A stretch of 64,000 nucleotides of DNA from Planctobacterium sp965279005 (lineage in GTDB: Bacteria; Pseudomonadota; Gammaproteobacteria; Enterobacterales; Alteromonadaceae), in NCBI GenBank assembly GCA_965279005.1, contig CBDIHK010000029.1, forward strand, positions 634,250 through 698,249. The letters run 5' to 3'. The notes beneath the pieces were generated by a model, which saw nothing but the letters and a program-made list of their open reading frames with translations, was not told the origin of the DNA and ran no database searches. The position numbers and the translations under genes were made by a program. Below are positions 27,217 through 35,405 of this stretch, piece after piece. Within the stretch, counting starts at the first letter, position 1. Each line of letters opens with the position of its first letter.

Positions 27217-28233
27217 ATGAAAATCACCAGGAAAGAGTTAGATCAGGCTGTTGGGCAGCAGATTATCAGCAGCGAACAAGCTGACGCCCTGTATCAGTTT
27301 TGGCAGCAACAAACCCAGCACCAGCCCCAATTTAACTTCACCCATATCCTGTATTATTTTGGTGGATTGCTGGCCATTGGTGCTATGACCTTGTTTATGA
27401 ACCTGGGCTGGGAGAACTTCGGTGGTGCCGCCATCGTTATTATTTGCCTCATTTACGCCGTCATTGGCCTTGGCCTTACCAATAAGTTTGCAGCTAAGAA
27501 TTTGCAAATACCTGCCGGTATTTGCGCTACTTTTGTGATTTGCCTAACGCCATTGGCCATATTTGGTTTGCAACAGTGGTTGGGATGGTGGCCAGACAGC
27601 ACCGAATACCAAGATTACCACCGGCGCATACAGTGGCACTGGTTTTATATGGAGTTGGGGACTTTGGTTGTAGGTGCCATATTGGCCTGGTTATACCGCT
27701 ACCCCTTTTTACTCATGCCCATCGCCGCCACCCTGTGGTACATGAGCATGGATATCGCCGCCATGCTAAGCGGTGGCGATCAGACTTGGGAACTTCGGCA
27801 ACTGGTTTCCATGTATTGGGGATTGTTGATGGTGGGCTTGGCTTTCTGGGTAGATGTGCGTTCACGCCATAGTGCCGATTATGCTTTTTGGCTCTACCTA
27901 TTCGGCGTCATAGCGTTTTGGGGCGGCCTGTCTATGCAAGACTCGGATAGTGAACTGGCCAAGTTTGGCTACTTTTGTATTAATCTTTTGATGATTGTAT
28001 TGGGCGCTATTTTGCAGCGGCGTATATTTGTTATCTGTGGCGCGCTGGGTAGCGCAGGTTATGTGGGATACTTGGCACACAACCTGTTTGAAGATAGCTG
28101 GTTCTTCCCAATCGCCCTGACCTTGATTGGCCTGGGCATCATCTACCTAGGCGTGCTTTGGCAAAAACAAGCATGGCCAGAAAAGATAAGGCAATTGGCA
28201 TTGGAAAGGCTGGGTCTTGCACTCAAGGAGTAG
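27217..28233 (+). CDS. DUF2157-type multi-pass membrane protein
   Basis: The ATG at 27217 gives 338 residues. The N-terminal ~35 residues (TRKELDQAVGQQIISSEQADALYQFWQ) form the soluble DUF2157 helical start, followed by about nine hydrophobic helices rich in Trp and Gly. The family is common and of unknown function; some members are annotated as inner-membrane proteins linked to envelope stress. It is convergent with the propeller protein downstream, with 10 bases between the stop codons, and divergent from the duplicated secreted proteins. Confidence 0.75.
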   Translation: MKITRKELDQAVGQQIISSEQADALYQFWQQQTQHQPQFNFTHILYYFGGLLAIGAMTLFMNLGWENFGGAAIVIICLIYAVIGLGLTNKFAAKNLQIPAGICATFVICLTPLAIFGLQQWLGWWPDSTEYQDYHRRIQWHWFYMELGTLVVGAILAWLYRYPFLLMPIAATLWYMSMDIAAMLSGGDQTWELRQLVSMYWGLLMVGLAFWVDVRSRHSADYAFWLYLFGVIAFWGGLSMQDSDSELAKFGYFCINLLMIVLGAILQRRIFVICGALGSAGYVGYLAHNLFEDSWFFPIALTLIGLGIIYLGVLWQKQAWPEKIRQLALERLGLALKE

Positions 28234-28243
28234 AGAAAAAAAC

Positions 28244-29158
28244 CTAAGTACCTGTCTCACAATCAATCAAATCCCGCATTTTGATGCGGTAGATGCCTTT
28301 GGGTTCCCGATCCGCATTGAAATAGATGTATTGCCCGTCGGGTGACCAAAAAGGATAGCCATCCTTGGTCGTATCATCGGTAAGGCGTCTTAACAAGGCC
28401 CCCTGCGCCGTCATGATAAATAGGTCGGTAACACCCGGTTTTTGGTAGCGATCTGAAGCAAACACTATGTAATTGCCGTCAGGGGACCAACTGCCATAGC
28501 TTTCTTCGGTTCCCGCGCGGGTGAGTACGGATTTTTTGCCTGTTGCAATGTCTAGCAGCTTGATATTGTAATCGCCATCACCATCATTCTCGTGGTAAAG
28601 CACTTTAGTACCATCAGGGGAAAACTGGGCGTGGGCTTCATAATTGTCACTGTCGGTTAAGCGCTTGAGCGATTGATCTGCCAAGTCCAGGAGGTAGATA
28701 TCTGAATTTCCTGTTCTAAAAGAATTAAATACTATGCTGGTACCGTCGGGACTGTATGAGGGCAACCAATCCCATGCTTCGTGTTGCGCCAAGACATCCA
28801 ACTTTTTGGTGGCAAGATCAAATCGGGCAATATCGGTTTTACCATTTTCCACATAAATGGAATTTACCAGGAACCTGCCATCGGGTGAAAACGTCGCACC
28901 ATTATTGAAGCCATCAATTTCAATACGCTCTCGGGTTTTCATATTAAGTAGGTAAGTGCCCTTGCCTGCACCACCATCATCCCAGCCAATGGCGAGGAAC
29001 TGGCCGTCTTTGGAAAAACTGTCGTATTGGTATTGCCTTCTACCATCTTCAGCGGCAAGGGGCTCAACAGCGCAAGTAGCTATCTGGTCAGCATTTGCAA
29101 TAAAGCTGGCCAAGAGCGACACAAAAACAACAAGACGAATCTGCTTTAGGGGTTTCAT
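28244..29158 (-). CDS. Periplasmic TolB-like beta-propeller (PD40) protein
   Basis: The ATG at 29158 gives 304 residues with a signal peptide (IRLVVFVSLLASFIANA). An in-frame ATG 38 codons upstream would bury it. Six or so WD40-like PD40 repeats are visible, each with a Phe/Tyr-SPDG turn: FSPDGRFLVNSIY, YSPDGTSIVFNSF, FSPDGTKVLYHE, WSPDGNYIVFASD and WSPDGQYIYFNAD. These match the TolB C-terminal propeller. No TolB N-terminal domain and no peptidase domain is attached. It is probably a periplasmic binding or scaffold protein; its partner is unknown. Confidence 0.75.
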   Translation of the reverse strand: MKPLKQIRLVVFVSLLASFIANADQIATCAVEPLAAEDGRRQYQYDSFSKDGQFLAIGWDDGGAGKGTYLLNMKTRERIEIDGFNNGATFSPDGRFLVNSIYVENGKTDIARFDLATKKLDVLAQHEAWDWLPSYSPDGTSIVFNSFRTGNSDIYLLDLADQSLKRLTDSDNYEAHAQFSPDGTKVLYHENDGDGDYNIKLLDIATGKKSVLTRAGTEESYGSWSPDGNYIVFASDRYQKPGVTDLFIMTAQGALLRRLTDDTTKDGYPFWSPDGQYIYFNADREPKGIYRIKMRDLIDCETGT

Positions 29159-29382
29159 TAGCTGACTCCTAAACTCGAGCCTGTGGAATCTTATTAAAAG
29201 TTTAGTGTTGCTACCCGTCTTAGCTCGGTTATTCACCCTAGAATTTATGAAGTTAAACTCGTTTAGCAGCAATCAGTAACAAGATATTAATGTTGAGTTT
29301 GAACCGTCCATTTTGACGTATCCGGGGGACGGGTAAACGTATTCCATTGCTGGCCGAAGTTGCTTGCCTCTACTATCTTATG

Positions 29383-29470
29383 TATCAAGGGGTCAGAGAC
29401 CTTGAAAGTTGAAATAACTAGTAATTCCACGCAATACAGCAGTATTTTCAAGGTCTCTGACCCCTTGATA
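29383..29470. repeat. REP-like perfect 25-bp inverted repeat
   Basis: Bases 29383-29407 and 29446-29470 are perfect reverse complements (25 bp) around a 38-base loop. The arms contain AAGGGGTCAGAGACC. This GGGGTCAGAG motif resembles REP/BIME-type repeats mobilised by RAYT (Y1-type) transposases in gammaproteobacteria. No transposase gene is near. It lies directly upstream of the GH3 lipoprotein gene, and the right arm ends at a possible ATG of that gene, so it may affect the start or promoter of the gene. Confidence 0.7.
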
Positions 29471-29496
29471 TGGAATCCTCGATAATGGTAGGTGCA

Positions 29497-32049
29497 ATGG
29501 GAAGATCCAAGAATTTCGGTTTAATCCTGGCAAGCGCATTCGTTGGGCTTCTCAGCGCTTGCCAACCCGCCACCGATTCCAACCAAGCATCTGCCGCAGC
29601 ATCTGAAAGAAAGACGGTACATCCGGTCTGGCCAAAACTAGATATTACCATCAAACCCGACCCGGCAGTAGAAGCCAGGGTTAAAGAAATACTGGATGGC
29701 ATGACCCTGCCACAAAAAGTAGCTCAGGTGATACAGCCAGAAATTCGGGATATTAGCGTTGAGGATATGCGCGAATACGGCTTTGGCTCATATCTAAATG
29801 GCGGTGGCGCCTATCCAGACAACAACAAACACGCCAGGGTCGCCGATTGGGTCGCACACGCGGAGGCCATGTACCAGGCCTCCATTGATGACAGCATAGA
29901 TGGCTCCACCATCCCTACCATGTGGGGTACAGACGCCGTACACGGCCACAACAATGTTATCGGTGCCACACTTTTTCCCCACAACATTGGCCTTGGTGCT
30001 GCCAATGATCCAGATTTAATCAAACGTATTGCCGCGGTCACTTCCGTGGAAGTGCAGGCAACCGGCATTGATTGGATATTTGCCCCTACCGTTGCTGCCG
30101 CAAGGGATGACCGATGGGGGCGCACCTACGAAAGCTACTCAGAAGATCCCGACATCATCAAGGCTTATTCCAAAGCGATTGTTGAAGGCCTGCAAGGCGA
30201 TCCCGAAATAGGCTTTTTTAGCGATGATAAAGTCATTGCCACAGTGAAGCACTTTATTGGCGATGGCGGCACACAAAAAGGCGATGACCAGGGCAATACC
30301 ACTATCGATGAAGCGGGTTTATTCAATATCCATGGGCAAGGCTATGTTGGCGGGCTAAGCGCCGGAGCCCAAACCGCAATGGCTTCGTTCAATAGTTGGC
30401 AAGGCAACAAGATCCACGGCCACTATTATTTGCTGACCCAGGTACTCAAGGAGCAAATGGGTTTTGATGGTTTTGTGGTGGGTGACTGGAACGGCCACGG
30501 CCAAATCCCCGGCTGTAGCAACGATGATTGCCCTCAAGCAATGAATGCTGGGTTAGACGTTTACATGGTGCCGACACAAGCATGGAAGCCCCTGTATTAC
30601 AATGTACTGGATCAGGTTGAATCTGGCGAGATACCTTTGTCACGTTTGGACGACGCCGTTTCCCGTGTATTGAGGGTAAAGATTAGGGCAGGCATTTTCG
30701 ACAAACCCTCCCCTGCGAAGCGGCCACATGCCAACAACCAGGATATGATGGGAGCAACGGTGCACCGGGAGGTTGCCCGTGAAGCTGTGCGCAAGTCCTT
30801 GGTATTGTTGAAAAACAATAACGGTATCCTGCCGCTTTCACCGAAACAGCATATTTTAGTGGCTGGCGATGGCGCCCATAACATTGGCAAGCAATCTGGA
30901 GGCTGGACCATCACCTGGCAGGGCACGGGTAATAGCAACGATGACTTCCCTGGCGGCACCTCAATATACCAGGGTATCCAGCAGGCCGTTAGCGCCGCAG
31001 GTGGTAGCGTGGAGCTATCGGAAAACGGTGACTACCGCCAAAGGCCAGACGTGGCCATTGTAGTGTACGGTGAAGAACCCTATGCCGAGGGCAATGGTGA
31101 CCTAGACAACCTTACCTACCAGCGCGGCAATAAAACCGATTTGGCACTGTTGCAAAAGTTAAAAGCCCAAAACATTCCAATAGTCTCTTTGTTTATTAGT
31201 GGCCGTCCACTCTGGGTTAATCCCGAACTAAACGCCAGCGAAGCCTTTGTAGCAGTGTGGTTACCAGGTAGTGAAGGCGAGGGTGTAGCCGATGTCATAT
31301 TCACCGACGCAGATGGCCAGATCCAACATGACTTTACTGGCAGGTTATCATTCTCCTGGCCCGCAAACCCCGACCAACATTTCAACCGTCATGACCAAGG
31401 CACAGCGCCCTTGTTTGCTTATGGCTATGGTCTAGATTACCAAAGAGCCAATGCCAATTTAACCTCACTGCAAGAACGCGTAGACGCAGAACAATCACTG
31501 CCAGCGATTAAAGCTCTCTACCAAGGTACAGCAAAAGCGCCATGGCGGCTGCAAGTTGTAGCCGACAATACCAGCCAAACCATGACCACCAATACCCTTG
31601 CCACTGAAGCCATTGCCATGCGCACCTATGATCGGCGCATCCAGGAAGACGCCTTAGACATTAACTGGAAAGACAAGGCGGCAGTTGGTTTATTTGGCTC
31701 GTTTCCGTACGATTTTATGGGCTTTTTAGAAGCTGGTGCGTACCTACGGTTTGATATCAAAATTGCCGAACTTAAATCAACCTTGCAACTTAAACTTGTG
31801 TGTATGAACCAATGTGACAACCAAATTGACCTAAGCGGACTACTGCAACCAGTAGAGCCTGGTCAGTGGGTCAGCGTAGAGTTGCCGTTGAGCTGTTTGG
31901 CAAAACAAGGCGTGGCATTTAATAAAATCATGTCGCCCTTTGCCTTGCACGGTAACGCTGGCAATAAAATCCAGCTTTCCGATGTTGTCCTTGCTCTGGA
32001 GGGATCAGAGCAACCTACCCTTACCCCCGCTGTTTGTGCAGGAGAATAA
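29497..32049 (+). CDS. GH3 beta-glucosidase lipoprotein with ExoP-type C-terminal domain
   Basis: I choose the ATG at 29497 (GGTAGGT before it), giving 850 residues with a lipoprotein signal (ASAFVGLLSAC). ATGs at 29470 and 29485 are alternatives, the first touching the REP-like repeat. The GH3 N-terminal barrel has the nucleophile Asp330 in GFVVGDWNGHG; FAPTVAAARDDRWGRTYE and KHFIGDGGTQ are conserved binding motifs. The second domain carries WLPGSEGEGVADVIF. The last ~160 residues match the ExoP C-terminal beta-sandwich found in marine exo-1,3/1,4-beta-glucanases. It would sit in the periplasm or outer membrane and release glucose from beta-glucan oligosaccharides. Its stop overlaps the upstream start region of the second GH16 gene. 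Confidence 0.88.
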   Translation: MGRSKNFGLILASAFVGLLSACQPATDSNQASAAASERKTVHPVWPKLDITIKPDPAVEARVKEILDGMTLPQKVAQVIQPEIRDISVEDMREYGFGSYLNGGGAYPDNNKHARVADWVAHAEAMYQASIDDSIDGSTIPTMWGTDAVHGHNNVIGATLFPHNIGLGAANDPDLIKRIAAVTSVEVQATGIDWIFAPTVAAARDDRWGRTYESYSEDPDIIKAYSKAIVEGLQGDPEIGFFSDDKVIATVKHFIGDGGTQKGDDQGNTTIDEAGLFNIHGQGYVGGLSAGAQTAMASFNSWQGNKIHGHYYLLTQVLKEQMGFDGFVVGDWNGHGQIPGCSNDDCPQAMNAGLDVYMVPTQAWKPLYYNVLDQVESGEIPLSRLDDAVSRVLRVKIRAGIFDKPSPAKRPHANNQDMMGATVHREVAREAVRKSLVLLKNNNGILPLSPKQHILVAGDGAHNIGKQSGGWTITWQGTGNSNDDFPGGTSIYQGIQQAVSAAGGSVELSENGDYRQRPDVAIVVYGEEPYAEGNGDLDNLTYQRGNKTDLALLQKLKAQNIPIVSLFISGRPLWVNPELNASEAFVAVWLPGSEGEGVADVIFTDADGQIQHDFTGRLSFSWPANPDQHFNRHDQGTAPLFAYGYGLDYQRANANLTSLQERVDAEQSLPAIKALYQGTAKAPWRLQVVADNTSQTMTTNTLATEAIAMRTYDRRIQEDALDINWKDKAAVGLFGSFPYDFMGFLEAGAYLRFDIKIAELKSTLQLKLVCMNQCDNQIDLSGLLQPVEPGQWVSVELPLSCLAKQGVAFNKIMSPFALHGNAGNKIQLSDVVLALEGSEQPTLTPAVCAGE

Positions 32050-32051
32050 TA

Positions 32052-33134
32052 ATGCATCAACCGAAAAAGCAATTTGTTGTATCGTCATTCACTAAAACAC
32101 TGGCTAGCTTGCTACTGATGTCGGCTTCAGTCAGCGCAGCTACTGCCGAGGAGCCACCAGAAAAAATTAACTGGCAAGACAAAGGTTGGGAGCTCATCTG
32201 GCAAGATGAATTCGATGGCACTAGCGTTGATATGACCAAATGGAGCTATGTGGTGGATTGTTGGGGCGGCGGCAACAACGAAAAACAATGTTATGTGGAT
32301 AAGTCCGACAACTTTGAATTTAACAACGGCATCATGCACATAGTGGCAAAGCGGGAAGATTTTACCGGCCCGGCTGATATCCAGGATTCAGACCAGTACG
32401 ACCCCTCCAATACCCGTACCCAGCCGTATACTTCAGGCCGGTTGCGCACTAAACACAAAGGCGACTGGCGCTATGGCCGCTTTGAAATGCGCGCACGCAT
32501 GCCCCATGGCCAAGGCACCTGGCCTGCCTTTTGGATGCTACCTACGAACCCCAAATACGGTACTTGGGCAGCCTCAGGTGAAATTGACATCATGGAAGCG
32601 GTTAACCTCGGTGCTAAAACCGACGAAGGCGGCAAGCTTAGCAACCGTCCCGAAGCGCGTATCCACGGTACCCTGCACTATGGTGCCGCTTGGCCCAACA
32701 ATACCTATTCCGGCTACGAATATGCCCCACCAGGTGGCTTTAACCCGGCCACTGCTTTTCATACCTATGCTGTGGAATGGGAAGAGGGTGAAATCCGTTG
32801 GTACGTGGACGATGTCCATTATGCCACCCAAACCTCCAAGACATGGTTTTCGGAATATACCAATGAAAACGGTGAGAAAGTCCGCAATCCTGGCCATGCG
32901 CCCTTTGACCAACCATTCCATCTCATCGTCAACCTAGCAGTAGGTGGCAACTGGGCTGCGCAAGTGAACGAAAAAGGTGTTAATGAAGAGATTTTTCCAC
33001 AACGCCTTAGCGTCGACTACATTAGGGTCTACCAGTGCAGTAAAGATCCAGAAACTGGTAAAGGTTGCGCCTCCATTAGTGAAGATGCCAAGGTCGTTAG
33101 CCATGGCCACGGCCAGCAGTTTGAAAACAACTAA
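32052..33134 (+). CDS. GH16 laminarinase, single domain, secreted
   Basis: The ATG at 32052, two bases after the GH3 stop, gives 360 residues with a signal peptide (LASLLLMSASVSAATAEE). An ATG six codons upstream inside the GH3 gene is less likely. The GH16 domain starts WELIWQDEFDGT and has catalytic Glu177 and Glu182 in GEIDIMEAVN. The motifs WGGGNNEKQCY and RWYVDDVHYATQT are typical of bacterial endo-beta-1,3-glucanases. It lacks the accessory modules of the other GH16 here, with which it shares the DCxGGGNNEKQCY string. It would be a free periplasmic or secreted laminarinase working with the GH3 in the same operon. Confidence 0.9.
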   Translation: MHQPKKQFVVSSFTKTLASLLLMSASVSAATAEEPPEKINWQDKGWELIWQDEFDGTSVDMTKWSYVVDCWGGGNNEKQCYVDKSDNFEFNNGIMHIVAKREDFTGPADIQDSDQYDPSNTRTQPYTSGRLRTKHKGDWRYGRFEMRARMPHGQGTWPAFWMLPTNPKYGTWAASGEIDIMEAVNLGAKTDEGGKLSNRPEARIHGTLHYGAAWPNNTYSGYEYAPPGGFNPATAFHTYAVEWEEGEIRWYVDDVHYATQTSKTWFSEYTNENGEKVRNPGHAPFDQPFHLIVNLAVGGNWAAQVNEKGVNEEIFPQRLSVDYIRVYQCSKDPETGKGCASISEDAKVVSHGHGQQFENN

Positions 33135-33153
33135 TTAAACAAAGAGCCAGCTA

Positions 33154-33533
33154 TTAATTTACCGCGACAGTAACCGAAATGGTGTCGCGGTAGATACCTG
33201 CATACTCAAACCCATTTACTTGAGGGGTAATTTGGATAATCCGGCCTTTGTGGGCGCCATTAGTGCCTTTACCCGCCCTTTGCTGGACTTCCACTGGCGA
33301 GGACAGTGCAACGTTGCCTGTAGTGCTGGGGATACGCATTAAATAAGGGATTTGGTTACCTGCATCGTTGACCAGATAACCACCATTTAGGGATGAATAA
33401 GTGGCGGTGGCATTGCTTTGCCCGGTATTGCACCAAATCCGGATATTAGAGGTGTTTTGGCGGGTGCTGCTGCTGAGGTCGAGATGGATAGACCGGTTCC
33501 GGATCCTGGCGTTTACTTTGCACAAGGGATTAA
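33154..33533 (-). pseudogene. Truncated copy of the SCPU-like secreted protein gene
   Basis: About 380 bases are roughly nine-tenths identical, by eye, to the 3' part of the complete gene at 40147-40638. Similarity stops abruptly at the codons for LCKVNAR, so the signal peptide and first ~40 residues are missing. The remaining frame is open but has no secretion signal. It and the complete copy are direct repeats that bracket the AT-rich microcin-like island, so it marks the island's left boundary. Confidence 0.8.
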
Positions 33534-33808
33534 CGAGGCCTCAAAGTTAAGGTGGTTAGTCATTTAGTCTTGTGGTCATCCTACTAAAGTTTTACGAAAT
33601 ACTTCATGTTGAAAGCCGATAAATAGGATCTCTACCTTGTTCAGGAACACGTATCTACTTTTCATCATTTCACATGGTTACACTCCTACACACTTTTTAA
33701 CATTTAGTCTTTACACGCGCATATGGGGTTGTTACTTTACCCTTTGTCAACTTCAAGGCCTTGGATCGACATCGAAGTTAGATTAGTTGCTATACAAAGG
33801 ATTTTATA

Positions 33809-34156
33809 ATGAGAGTAATTCATAGGAAAGAAGCATCATCAATCAGCGGTGGTGACATCGGAGATACCTTTCAAACAGGAGTAGGAGTAATTTGGGACGC
33901 TATTAACGGTAGATACCCAGCTCCTTTCGGCTTAGACTTCCTGACGACGCCAGCTTCTGGACCAACACCCGGCAACGTTGGCGGCAGATACCCCGCAAGC
34001 GCTATTGGACAAACACCAGATATAAGTAATGTTGGAGGCGGCCAGCTCGGACGTTCGGTAGCAGGGGCACTTGCACCCGATTCCGGAGGTGCAAACGGCG
34101 GCGACGGAACCGAAGCCGGCGATGATAATCAAGAAGAAGAAACTAAAGATCCATAA
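33809..34156 (+). CDS. Class II microcin-like precursor with double-glycine leader
   Basis: The 115-residue protein has an ATG preceded by AAAGGA. The first 15 residues, MRVIHRKEASSISGG, match the layout of the microcin V leader: same length, basic start, Glu at -8, aliphatic at -4, and Gly-Gly at -2/-1, the C39-peptidase cleavage site. Cleavage would leave a 100-residue peptide beginning DIGDTFQTGVGVIWDAI. The mature part is rich in Gly, Pro and Ala, contains the motif GRYPA twice, has no cysteine and ends in an acidic tail (EEETKDP). The size fits class IIa microcins. The downstream genes encode a matching exporter. The activity as a toxin is inferred; no homologue is recognised. Confidence 0.72.
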   Translation: MRVIHRKEASSISGGDIGDTFQTGVGVIWDAINGRYPAPFGLDFLTTPASGPTPGNVGGRYPASAIGQTPDISNVGGGQLGRSVAGALAPDSGGANGGDGTEAGDDNQEEETKDP

Positions 34157-34165
34157 GTACTGCTT

Positions 34166-35017
34166 ATGTGTTTTTCAGTTTTATCAATTAGGCCAACGTT
34201 TTGTTGGCCTATTTTGGCACACCTTTTTTGTTTTATTAATTTCCCTGCTTACGCAAGCGCACTAAGTGTTACGTTCGCAGAACAAGATGCTAACTCTTAC
34301 ATAATTCAAGTTAGAAACACTGCTATTTATCCAGTCACATTCCAATTGGAATTAGCCGACAGCGCTAAATTTGAAAAGGAGTATTTTTACGATACTTCAC
34401 AAACATTAATGGCGGGAGAAGCGTTAGATTACGCCTCTGTAGACCTCTATGAACCTATTGAAACAGAAGAACTGGGTTTAAAATCCCTTGAAGTACAAGG
34501 AAGTTTGAATATTGATGAAGATTATGTATATGACTTACCTTGCGAATGCAATAAAAAATGTAAAATAAGTCAAACATTTGGCGGTATTACACATAAAGGA
34601 TGGCAAAAATACGCAGTTGATTTTTCGATGCCAGAAGGAACTGATTTCTTCGCCATGCGTCCAGGAACAGTGATTTATATTAAACAGGATAGTACGGAGA
34701 ACTGTACTTCCGGCTTACTTAAATGTGAGGCTCACCTTAATAAAATTCTCATACTTCACAAAGACGGCAGCATTGCGGAGTATTTACATATCAAAGCTAA
34801 TAGCAGCAAATTAAATAACGGCGACACTGTAATGGCAGGAGACTATCTTGCTCAATCAGGAAATACGGGTTATTCGTTCGGTCCCCATCTGCACGTTGCG
34901 GTTTTAAGAATTAATAAAAACTTACAACAAATCACTTCTAATATTATCTTCTCCATTAAAGAGGAAAACAAAGTATTAACAACTAAAAATGTATCATTTA
35001 TACGGAGCTGTAAATAA
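34166..35017 (+). CDS. Secreted M23-family metallopeptidase in the microcin-like cluster
   Basis: The product is 283 residues with a Sec signal peptide (ILAHLFCFINFPAYA). Residues ~30-115 look like an Ig-like beta domain. The C-terminal M23 (LytM) domain has its zinc ligands: His143 and Asp152 in HKGWQKYAVDFSMPEGT, His208 in EYLH, and the HLH pair His241/His243. All catalytic positions are intact. It is therefore probably an active peptidoglycan endopeptidase or a related peptidase in the periplasm. It starts 9 bases after the precursor peptide gene. Its role in the cluster is unknown: a second effector, wall remodelling for export, or processing of the peptide are all possible. Base composition is AT-rich like the rest of the island. 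Confidence 0.8.
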   Translation: MCFSVLSIRPTFCWPILAHLFCFINFPAYASALSVTFAEQDANSYIIQVRNTAIYPVTFQLELADSAKFEKEYFYDTSQTLMAGEALDYASVDLYEPIETEELGLKSLEVQGSLNIDEDYVYDLPCECNKKCKISQTFGGITHKGWQKYAVDFSMPEGTDFFAMRPGTVIYIKQDSTENCTSGLLKCEAHLNKILILHKDGSIAEYLHIKANSSKLNNGDTVMAGDYLAQSGNTGYSFGPHLHVAVLRINKNLQQITSNIIFSIKEENKVLTTKNVSFIRSCK

Positions 35018-35018
35018 A

Positions 35019-35402
35019 ATGAGAAAAAACGAAGCCTACTCTATCATCGTCGCATCATATGCATTTATAAGCTTTATTTTATCACTCACGAGTGCTTTCA
35101 TCGCAACTTTCTTTTTCATTGTTGATAGCGATTTAACAACCTTTTTTAAAAGCGAAACAAGTGCTTATCTATTTGTTATAGTTGGCTTTTTATGCTCGGT
35201 AATTAGCGCAAAAATACTTTATAAAATCAGACGAAAGATGGATTTTTTCCAGGAATTATTATTATTAACAATATTACTAAGCATTAATATTTTTTATATT
35301 AACACAAGTACCAAAATGTCATTTTTTGAGAATATATTATTTATAGTCTGGTCTCTATCAAGTTTGGCTATCGTAAAGCTAAAACTCAACACTGAAAATT
35401 AA
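35019..35402 (+). CDS. Small four-helix membrane protein, candidate immunity protein
   Basis: The ATG at 35019, one base after the M23 stop, gives 127 residues. A start ten codons upstream would overlap the M23 gene. Four hydrophobic helices are evident (AYSIIVASYAFISFILSL, AYLFVIVGFLCSVISA, ELLLLTILLSINIFYI and NILFIVWSLSSLAIV), with basic loops (KIRRK). It matches no family I know. Small inner-membrane proteins encoded beside microcin genes are usually immunity proteins (Cvi-like), and that is the best guess here. The gene ends 3 bases before the HlyD-like gene. Confidence 0.6.
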   Translation: MRKNEAYSIIVASYAFISFILSLTSAFIATFFFIVDSDLTTFFKSETSAYLFVIVGFLCSVISAKILYKIRRKMDFFQELLLLTILLSINIFYINTSTKMSFFENILFIVWSLSSLAIVKLKLNTEN

Positions 35403-35405
35403 AAA

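Noticed and set aside
33154..33525. An open frame that could be taken as a real 123-residue gene
   Set aside because: It is the 3' part of the complete gene at 40147-40638 without signal peptide or a ribosome-binding site, so I treat it as a truncated copy.
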